Shown here one piece after another: positions 57,827-64,000 of a stretch of DNA of 64,000 nt. The DNA comes from Achromobacter denitrificans NBRC 15125 (lineage in GTDB: Bacteria; Pseudomonadota; Gammaproteobacteria; Burkholderiales; Burkholderiaceae_B): assembly GCF_001571365.1 (NCBI RefSeq), contig NZ_BCTQ01000009.1:62001-126000 (forward strand), read 5' to 3'. The position numbers and the translations under genes were made by a program. The notes below the pieces were generated by a model. The model did no database searches, was not told the DNA's origin, and was given only the letters and a program-made list of their open reading frames with translations. Each line of letters opens with the position of its first letter. The stretch's first letter is position 1.

Positions 57827-59549
57827 GGGGCTCCGCCGGGCCGGCGCGATCCCCGTAGGCGGCGCGCGCCGCCTGCGCGCTGATCTTGCCGTCCGCCAGG
57901 TCCTGCTCGATGCGCGCCTGCGGTCGCGCCGCGGGCGCGCCGTAGCCGCCGCCGCCCGGGGTTTCGATGCGGACGCTATCGCCCGGCTCCAGCGCGATAT
58001 TCGCGGTCTTGGAAAACAGCTCTTCTTCACGCGGCGTGCCGAAATTGCGGATCAGCCGCGCGCGCCGTCCATCGCCGCCGCCGTCCACGCCCGCCGCCAC
58101 GCCCACCGTGTGGCTGTCCGAACGCGCCGAGAACACGATGCCCGGCCCCACCGCGCGGATCTGCTTGGCGATCGCCATGCCGCCGCGCGTGCGGCCCACG
58201 CCGCCCGAATCCTGGATCAGCGCGTACTCGTCCATCAGCAGCGGGTATTCGTTTTCCAGCGCCTCCACCGGCAGGTTCGACGTATTGGTCATGTGCACGT
58301 GCACCGCGTCCATGCCGTCGGTGTCCAGCCGCGCCCCCGCGCCGCCGCCCAGCGTTTCCAGGTACACGAAATGGCCGGCGCGTTCGCGCCAGCGGCCCGA
58401 GAATACGATTGCCGGGCAGCAATCGTTGCTGGACGCCATGATCTTCTCCGGCGGCAGCAGGCCGCGGAAGGCGCCGAAGATCGCGCCGGCGACTTTCTGC
58501 GCCGTGATCGAGCGCGCGCCCACCGCCGCCGGATGCTCGGGATTGGTAATGGTGCCCACCGGCGCCGACAGCGAAATGGGATCGAACAGGCCCGCGTTAG
58601 GCGCGAGGTCCGGATCCAGCAGGGCCTTCACGGCGTAGTACACGCAGGCTCGCAAGGCGTTGAACGGCAGGTTCATCGCGCCGCGCGCCTGCTTGCCCGA
58701 CCCTTCGAAATCGAAGTGCAGCGTATCCGGGCCGACCGTCAGCGTTACCTGGATGGGCACGGGATCTCCGCCCATGCCGTCGTCGTCCAGGTCGCTGCGG
58801 AAGGTGTAGCTGCCCTGCTGCAGCTCCGCGATCCGGTTGAGCAGGCGGCGGCGCGTATAGGCGATCACGTCGTCCACCGAACGCAGCACCGCGTCCAGCC
58901 CCATCTGGCGGATCAGGCCCTGCACGGCGGCGGCGCCGCGGCGGTTGGTGGCCATCTGCACGCGCAGGTCCAGCACGCGCTCTTCCGGATCGCGGGTATT
59001 GGCGCAGATCAGGCGCAGCATGTCCTCGTCCGTGTCGCCGTGCTTCGCGATACGGCAGGCCGGTATGCGGATGCCTTCCTCGAAAATGGACTTCAGGCCG
59101 CCGGCGATGGATCCCGGCACCGCGCCGCCCACGTCGGAATGGTGCGCGATATTGGCCGCGAAAAAGCGCAGCACGCCATCCCAGAAGACCGGCGTGACGA
59201 TGTTGATATCGGGCAGGTGGCTGCCGTCGGCCAGGTAGGGATCGTTGCAGATGAATACGTCGCCCTCGCGGATCTGGTCCAGCGGATAGGCGCGCAGGAT
59301 CGCGCCCATGGCGCCATCCAGCGAACCCAGGTGCAAGGGGATCTGCGTGCCCTGCGCGACCAGCCTGCCTTGCGCGTCGAACAGCGCGACCGAGCAGTCC
59401 TTGCGTTCCTTGATGTTGGTCGAGAACGATGCGCGCACCAGCGTGTTGTTCATGTCCTCGGTGATCGACAGGAGGCGGTTGCAGAACACCTCCATGCCGA
59501 TGGGATCCGCCAGCGCCACCGCGGCGCCGGGATTGTTGGATTCATTCAT
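57813..59549 (-). CDS. Hydantoinase/oxoprolinase B-family subunit (HyuB-like)
   Basis: A 578-residue protein of the HyuB/5-oxoprolinase beta family, recognised from the Asp-Pro-Ile-Gly-Met-Glu-Val-Phe start, FICNDPYLADGSHLPDI and the C-terminal Pro-Gly-Gly-Gly-Gly-Tyr-Gly segment. With HyuA it opens cyclic amide or imide rings in an ATP-dependent way (N-methylhydantoin, 5-oxoproline) or acts in related carboxylases. It overlaps the hyuA-type gene by eight bases. The family cannot tell hydantoin from other lactams. Confidence 0.92.
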   Translation of the reverse strand: MNESNNPGAAVALADPIGMEVFCNRLLSITEDMNNTLVRASFSTNIKERKDCSVALFDAQGRLVAQGTQIPLHLGSLDGAMGAILRAYPLDQIREGDVFICNDPYLADGSHLPDINIVTPVFWDGVLRFFAANIAHHSDVGGAVPGSIAGGLKSIFEEGIRIPACRIAKHGDTDEDMLRLICANTRDPEERVLDLRVQMATNRRGAAAVQGLIRQMGLDAVLRSVDDVIAYTRRRLLNRIAELQQGSYTFRSDLDDDGMGGDPVPIQVTLTVGPDTLHFDFEGSGKQARGAMNLPFNALRACVYYAVKALLDPDLAPNAGLFDPISLSAPVGTITNPEHPAAVGARSITAQKVAGAIFGAFRGLLPPEKIMASSNDCCPAIVFSGRWRERAGHFVYLETLGGGAGARLDTDGMDAVHVHMTNTSNLPVEALENEYPLLMDEYALIQDSGGVGRTRGGMAIAKQIRAVGPGIVFSARSDSHTVGVAAGVDGGGDGRRARLIRNFGTPREEELFSKTANIALEPGDSVRIETPGGGGYGAPAARPQARIEQDLADGKISAQAARAAYGDRAGPAEPLTPR

Positions 59550-61599
59550 GCGTGCCTCCCTGCAGGCGGATGATCAGGTTGCCGTATTCGTCCACGCTCG
59601 CGTCGTGCCCCACGCCCACGACGGTGGTGGAGCTCATTTCCTCCAGCAGCGCGGGGCCGGTGAAGCGCGCGCCCGTGGGCACGCGGTCGCGGTCGTACAC
59701 CGGCGTATCCAGCCAGCCGTGGCCGGCGCCGAAATAGGTCTTGCGCTCGCCCAGCCTGGCGTCCTCCAGCGCGCCGCCCACGTGGCGCGGCGCCAGCGGC
59801 GCCTTCACCACCTGGCCCACCGCCTGCATGCGGCAATTGATGATCTGTACCTTGCGGTCGTCCACGACGTAGCCGTACTCGCGCTCGTGCGCCTCGGCGA
59901 AGCGCCGCGCGAACTCGGCATAGCCGCCGGGCCCGGTATCGTCCAGCGCGACCCGCACTTCGAAGTTCTGGCCTTCGTAGCGCGCGTCGATCGCGCTGTG
60001 GCAGACGCGCAGGGCCGGGTCCACCCGCTCTTCGGCCAGCCAGGCCTGCGCCTGCGCGCGCAGTTCCTCGAAGAGGGCGGAGATCGCGCCCCAGGCCTCG
60101 CTGCTGGCAAGCGAGATTTCGCTGCGCACGAAGTCGAAGGAGATATCGCTGAGCAGGATGCCGCGCGCGCACATGGTTCCGGGTTCCTGCGGCACGATGA
60201 CGATGGGAATGCCGCATTCCTCGGCCACCTCCACCGCGTGCAGCGGCCCCGCGCCGCCGTAGGCGTACAAGGCGAAGCGCGAGAGGTCGTAGCCGCGTTC
60301 GGTCGATACGGCGCGGATGGCCCGGCTCATGTTGGCCGCCGCGATGCGCAGGATGCCTTCGGCCGCCGCCTCCATGCCCAGCCCGAGCGGCTCGGCCACG
60401 CGCTGCTCGATGACCTGGCGAGCCGCCTCGGCATGCACCGGCATGCGGCCGTTCAGCAGGGCCACCGGATTGAGCCGTTGCAGCGCGATCTCGGCATCGG
60501 TGATGGTTGGCTCCTGGCCGCCGCGCCCGTAGCCCACCGGGCCCGGCACCGCGCCCGCGCTGTGCGGCCCCACCTTCAGGCCGCCGGCATCGTCCAACCA
60601 CGCGATGCTGCCGCCCCCCGCGCCGATCACGTGGATATCCACCATCGGCGTCTTGACGGGATAGCCCGCGACGTGACGATGCGAGGTGAATAACGGACGT
60701 CCGTCGCACACCAGCGATACGTCCGTGCTGGTGCCGCCCACGTCGAAGGTCACGAGGTCCGGGCTGCCGATGGCGCGCCCCACCGCCGCGGCGCCCACCA
60801 CGCCGGCGGCCGGGCCGGACAGGCAGGTGCGCACGGGATACTGGCGCACCGTGGCGATCGACATCAGGCCGCCGTTGGAATGGATGGTGTGCGGCTCGTG
60901 GCGAATATCCAGGTCGCGCACGCGCTGCAGGAACCGCTCCAGGTAGCGCGCCATCTTCGGTCCGACCGCCGCGTTCAGCACCGTGGTGGACAGGCGCTCG
61001 TACTCGCGGAACTCGGGCAGCACGTCGGACGACATGCTGATGTAGGCATCCGGCATGACCTCGGCCACGATCTGCGCCGCGCGGCGTTCGTGCGCCGGAT
61101 TGCGGTAGGCATGCAGGAAGCAGATGGTCACCGCCTCGATGCCGGCCTGCGCGTACCGGACCGCCGCCTGCCGCACCTGGTCTTCGGCAAGCGGCGTCAG
61201 CACCTCGCCCGCCGCATTCACGCGTTCATCGACTTCGGCGCGGAACTCGCGCGGCACGGCCACCGGCGGCTTGCCCACGCCGTAGTCGTACAGGTGCGGG
61301 CGCGTCTGGCGGCCGATTTCCAGCACGTCGCGAAACCCCCGCGTGGTGATCAGCCCGACCCGCGCGCCCTTGCGCTCGATGATGAGATTGGTGGCCACCG
61401 TCGTGCCATGGCCCACGTGCGACACCTGGGCGGGCGAGATGCCGCGCTCCGCGAGCATCTGGCCGATGCCGGTGGCGATGGCCTCCGAAGGATCGTGCGG
61501 CGTGGAGGGCACCTTGTGGAAGTGCACCGCGCCGGCGTCCTCGTCGATCATCGTGAAGTCGGTAAACGTGCCGCCGACGTCTATCCCTATGCGATACAT
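59542..61599 (-). CDS. Hydantoinase/oxoprolinase A-family subunit (HyuA-like)
   Basis: A 685-residue ATP-binding subunit. The N-terminal Gly-Ile-Asp-Val-Gly-Gly-Thr-Phe-Thr-Asp phosphate loop of the acetate-kinase/Hsp70-like fold, the GHGTTVATN segment and the central TFDVGGTSTDVSL motif are present. It phosphorylates or activates the cyclic substrate for ring opening together with HyuB. Eighty-two bases separate it from the upstream Bug receptor gene, the likely binding protein for the substrate. Confidence 0.93.
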   Translation of the reverse strand: MYRIGIDVGGTFTDFTMIDEDAGAVHFHKVPSTPHDPSEAIATGIGQMLAERGISPAQVSHVGHGTTVATNLIIERKGARVGLITTRGFRDVLEIGRQTRPHLYDYGVGKPPVAVPREFRAEVDERVNAAGEVLTPLAEDQVRQAAVRYAQAGIEAVTICFLHAYRNPAHERRAAQIVAEVMPDAYISMSSDVLPEFREYERLSTTVLNAAVGPKMARYLERFLQRVRDLDIRHEPHTIHSNGGLMSIATVRQYPVRTCLSGPAAGVVGAAAVGRAIGSPDLVTFDVGGTSTDVSLVCDGRPLFTSHRHVAGYPVKTPMVDIHVIGAGGGSIAWLDDAGGLKVGPHSAGAVPGPVGYGRGGQEPTITDAEIALQRLNPVALLNGRMPVHAEAARQVIEQRVAEPLGLGMEAAAEGILRIAAANMSRAIRAVSTERGYDLSRFALYAYGGAGPLHAVEVAEECGIPIVIVPQEPGTMCARGILLSDISFDFVRSEISLASSEAWGAISALFEELRAQAQAWLAEERVDPALRVCHSAIDARYEGQNFEVRVALDDTGPGGYAEFARRFAEAHEREYGYVVDDRKVQIINCRMQAVGQVVKAPLAPRHVGGALEDARLGERKTYFGAGHGWLDTPVYDRDRVPTGARFTGPALLEEMSSTTVVGVGHDASVDEYGNLIIRLQGGTHE

Positions 61600-61681
61600 G
61601 TTCTCGTTCCAGATAAAGTCTTGCCGGGCCGCCAGGCCCGGCCTCGCGGAAAAAAATGCGCGAAAGAGGGAAAAGAGGGGA

Positions 61682-62662
61682 TCAGTCCAGCTGGATGCCG
61701 GCCTGCTTGACCACCTTGCACCACTTGCTGATTTCGTCCTTGATCATGGTGCCGAACGCCGGCCCCGATACATCGGACACCTGCGCGCCCTGCTGCTCCA
61801 GGTAAGTCTTCATGGCGGGCGCGTGCAAGGTCTGCACCAGGCCGTCGGTGAGCTTCTGCCGCAGCGGCTCGGGCATGTTGGCGGGCGCCAGCATGCCGAA
61901 CCACACCATGGCCTCGTAGCCGGGATAGCCGGCTTCCGCCACGGTGGGCACGTCCGGCAGCATCGCCGAGCGTTGCGGCGAGGTCACCGCCAGCGCCTTG
62001 ATCTTGCCGTCCTTGATGTAGGGGTAGGACGTCATCACCACATCCATCATCATGTTGATCTGCCCGCCCACCAGGTCGATCAGGGCCGGGCCGGATCCGC
62101 GGTAGGGCACGTGCACGATGGACACGCCCGCCGTGGTCTTGAACAGCTCCGCGGCAAGGTGGTTGGACGTGCCCTGGCCATTGGAGGCGAAGGAGTATTT
62201 CTCCGGCTCCTTTTTCAAGAGGGCCACGAAGTCCTTCAGGTTGTCGGCGGGCACCGACTTGTTCACCGACATCACGTTGGGAATCGTGGCCACGACGGTC
62301 AGCGGCGTGAAGTCCTTGACGGCGTCGTAGGGCAGCTTGGAATAGACGCAGGGCGCGCTGCCGTGCGTGCTGACCGATCCCATCAGGATGGTGTAGCCGT
62401 CGGCCGGCTGGCGCGCCACGTATTCCGTGCCCACGGTGCCGCCGGCGCCCGGCCGGTTCTCCACGATAACGTTGGCGGACAGGCGCTGGCCCAGTCCTTC
62501 CGCCACCTTGCGCGCGATCAGGTCGGTAGACCCGCCCGCGGCGAACGGCACCACGATGCGGATCACTTTGTCCGGCCAGGCGGCGCTGGCCGAGCCGGCC
62601 GCCGCGAATAGCGCGGCCCCGGCGGCAATACGACAGCAACTGCGTAATAGCCCTTCGTTCAT
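61682..62662 (-). CDS. Bug-family tripartite tricarboxylate receptor (fourth copy)
   Basis: A 326-residue periplasmic receptor with signal peptide (1 to about 27, Ser-Ala-Ser-Ala-Ala) and Bug signature around IVPFAAGGSTD, where Ala-Ala replaces the usual Pro-Pro of the ligand loop. It is first in the Bug-hyuA-hyuB operon and divergent from a LysR regulator. No TctAB partner is present. A cyclic amide or its acid is a plausible ligand (inference). Confidence 0.93.
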   Translation of the reverse strand: MNEGLLRSCCRIAAGAALFAAAGSASAAWPDKVIRIVVPFAAGGSTDLIARKVAEGLGQRLSANVIVENRPGAGGTVGTEYVARQPADGYTILMGSVSTHGSAPCVYSKLPYDAVKDFTPLTVVATIPNVMSVNKSVPADNLKDFVALLKKEPEKYSFASNGQGTSNHLAAELFKTTAGVSIVHVPYRGSGPALIDLVGGQINMMMDVVMTSYPYIKDGKIKALAVTSPQRSAMLPDVPTVAEAGYPGYEAMVWFGMLAPANMPEPLRQKLTDGLVQTLHAPAMKTYLEQQGAQVSDVSGPAFGTMIKDEISKWCKVVKQAGIQLD

Positions 62663-62857
62663 GGCTTGGTTTCCCCTTGTTGATAGAACTTCCTCAAGGC
62701 CGGATCATGCGTGTCCGGCGTTGGGCACGGCGTCTGGGGCAATGCCCCGCCCGGCCCTCGTTCGCTGCAACAACAAGGCCATGCTAGGCCTGCGGATTCG
62801 ATGGCAGCAGTCCTGCAGGTTTATATTTGTATAAATGCCATTTATAAGGGCGTGCCC
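62663..62857. promoter_or_regulatory. Divergent Bug-hyu / LysR control region
   Basis: A 195-base divergent region. TTTATA-TTTG-TATAAA (62820-62835) is a perfect inverted repeat with the T-N-A shape of LysR boxes, within an AT-rich stretch (62819-62850), and TTTATAA recurs at 62841. I infer that the LysR protein binds here to control the Bug-hyuAB operon and itself. Confidence 0.55.
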
Positions 62858-63754
62858 GTGAAGAATCCGGACCTGAACCTGCTTCAGCATTTCGATGCGC
62901 TGATGGCCTGCCGCAACGTGTCGCGCGCGGCGGAACTGCTCGACATCAGCCAGCCCGCGATGAGCGCGGCCATGAACCGGCTGCGCCAATTGTTCGGCGA
63001 CCCCTTGCTGGTGCGCGAGGGCGGCGCCTGGCAACCCACCCTGCGGGCGCTGGAACTGCACCAGAACTTCAAGCCCCTGCTGGAGAGCTGGCACCGCGCC
63101 ACGCGCACGCGCGAAGCGTTCGATCCGGCGCACTCATCGCGCACGCTGTCGTTCTACGCCACCGACTACGTGCAGTACACCCTGCTGCCCAAGCTGATTC
63201 CCCGGCTGGCCGTGGACGCGCCGCATTTCCAGTTGCAGATCGTGCCCGCGCGGCCGCAGCACGGCCTGAGCATGCTGGATACGAACCACGTGGAATTGAT
63301 CGCGGGCTACTTTCCCGATCCCGCGCCGGACTTGCGCACGCGCTTCCTGTACCAGGAGCCCGCGGTATGCATCGTGCGCGAAGGACATCCCTGTCTGCGC
63401 AAGCGCTGGAACCTGGACGCCTACCTGAGCTACGGGCACCTGGACCTGGCCGCGCACACGCGCTACTTCAGCACCGCGATCGACCGCATCCTCATGGGCC
63501 ACAACCGCAGCCGCAAGATCGTGGCCACGCTGTCCAGCTACCTGGTGTGCCCGTTCATCGTGGAGGGGTCGGACCTGATCGCGACCATGCCCGTCAGTAT
63601 CGCCCGCGCCATGGCCGGCAGCGCCCGCATCGTCACGCAGAAGGTGCCGCTGACGCTGCCGCCCATCGCCGTGTCGCTCTACTGGCACGAGCGCTACCAG
63701 GACGATCCCGCGCACGCCTGGCTGCGGCAGTACCTGGCCGGCGTGCTCGGCTAG
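62858..63754 (+). CDS. LysR-family transcriptional regulator
   Basis: A 298-residue NodD/PcaQ-type LysR regulator. The N-terminal winged helix-turn-helix (about 4-62) has RNVSRAAELLDISQPAMS followed by Leu-Val-Arg-Glu-Gly; the effector-binding domain covers about 85-295. I chose GTG 62858, preceded by AAGGG at seven bases; an upstream ATG would place the conserved Asn-Leu-Leu start too far in. It is divergent from the Bug-hyuAB operon. Confidence 0.9.
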   Translation: MKNPDLNLLQHFDALMACRNVSRAAELLDISQPAMSAAMNRLRQLFGDPLLVREGGAWQPTLRALELHQNFKPLLESWHRATRTREAFDPAHSSRTLSFYATDYVQYTLLPKLIPRLAVDAPHFQLQIVPARPQHGLSMLDTNHVELIAGYFPDPAPDLRTRFLYQEPAVCIVREGHPCLRKRWNLDAYLSYGHLDLAAHTRYFSTAIDRILMGHNRSRKIVATLSSYLVCPFIVEGSDLIATMPVSIARAMAGSARIVTQKVPLTLPPIAVSLYWHERYQDDPAHAWLRQYLAGVLG

Positions 63755-63762
63755 ATGCGCGC

Positions 63763-64000
63763 CTACTTCAGCGGCAGATGGATGCGGGTCAGCAGCTGCG
63801 CGGGCGGCGTGCTGCGCGGATCGTTCATGTATTGCTCGAACATCGGGAAGTCGGCAGGCACCATGCCGCTGCCCGGCAGCCATTCCGAGAACATCCAGTT
63901 GTAGGCCTTGCCCATTTCGCTGTACGGGCCCGTATAGGCCAGCACGGCGCAGCGGCCCTCGGGGATCTCGAAGCGCTCCAGCCCGTCGCCCGGCACCGCG
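63763..64000 (-). CDS. GyrI-like/AraC effector-binding domain protein, incomplete
   Basis: The C-terminal 78 codons of a gene that continues beyond the window's right edge. The segment Gly-Gly-like Arg-Cys-Ala-Val-Leu-Ala-Tyr-Thr-Gly-Pro-Tyr and the final Arg-Ile-His-Leu-Pro-Leu-Lys match GyrI-like small-molecule-binding domains found alone or at the C-terminus of AraC regulators. Which form this is cannot be told. It converges on the LysR gene with eight bases between stops. Confidence 0.75.
   Translation of the reverse strand, partial: AVPGDGLERFEIPEGRCAVLAYTGPYSEMGKAYNWMFSEWLPGSGMVPADFPMFEQYMNDPRSTPPAQLLTRIHLPLK

Noticed and set aside
1-64000. CRISPR arrays, tRNA or rRNA genes, insertion sequences, prophage
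   Set aside because: No regularly spaced direct repeats, no cloverleaf with a CCA-type end, no rRNA-like segment and no transposase or phage gene were seen on reading both strands.

Overview
The window is a high-GC, densely coded stretch of a beta-proteobacterial chromosome from the family Alcaligenaceae, most likely Achromobacter or a close Bordetella relative. The evidence is four periplasmic Bug-type (tripartite tricarboxylate receptor) binding proteins, a D-threonine aldolase that agrees in length and in its key residue numbers (Lys59, His347, Asp349) with the enzyme I remember from Achromobacter xylosoxidans, a Smg protein, a stand-alone GluQRS, and intergenic palindromes typical of this group. 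I saw no rRNA, tRNA, CRISPR array, prophage or transposase gene. The genus rests on remembered family features, not on a search.

Layout. (1) 1-11217 (+): a long catabolic operon with a thiolase C-terminus, a DUF35 partner, two Bug receptors, an NDP-forming acyl-CoA ligase, an AtuA pair, an SDR, an acyl-CoA dehydrogenase, an APH-like kinase and an AMP-forming acyl-CoA ligase. The last four match the parts list of the levulinate (lva) 4-hydroxyacyl-CoA route. Here they sit beside AtuA proteins, a combination I do not recognise. (2) 11315-14667: an acetylornithine-type aminotransferase, a third Bug receptor, and small stress proteins (Pro/Gly-rich, CsbD, entericidin). (3) 14762-19354: D-threonine aldolase divergent from a TAXI-type TRAP transporter. 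(4) 19609-26331: smg, gluQ, a fused DUF2157/DUF4401/GDYXXLXY membrane protein, and topB with an Ala/Lys-rich tail. (5) 26622-32832: a NitT/TauT-like ABC importer, an SDR, and an acetolactate-synthase-like gene divergent from an Lrp regulator. (6) 32840-42040: bestrophin, a SET-domain protein, an FMN riboswitch with ribB, an MFS/TetR pair, a three-gene operon (NTF2-like, flavin reductase, deoxyribosyltransferase), and a DedA-rhodanese fusion. (7) 42487-48563: a BMP-type nucleoside ABC importer followed by a cytosine-deaminase-like enzyme. (8) 48538-57826: a nine-gene Pot-type ABC importer and opine/hydroxyproline-oxidase-like operon with RidA, controlled by a divergent GntR regulator over a strong palindrome. 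(9) 57813-64000: hydantoinase/oxoprolinase A and B with a fourth Bug receptor, a divergent LysR regulator, and an incomplete GyrI-like gene.

The regions share a theme: scavenging organic acids, amino-acid derivatives and nucleobases, with each substrate-binding protein placed next to the enzymes that would process its ligand and often next to a dedicated divergent regulator.

Two families of intergenic structured repeats stand out. One (17121, 29312, 47126) lies just behind the stop codon of three transporter genes and shows paired base changes between copies. The other (26327 and 30289) is a nested palindrome built from the same two modules in opposite nesting order, and one copy supplies the topB stop codon. 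The strongest candidates for something undescribed are the atu/lva-like hybrid operon, the two repeat families, the SET-domain protein in a genome with histone-H1-like tails, and the oxidase-importer operon.
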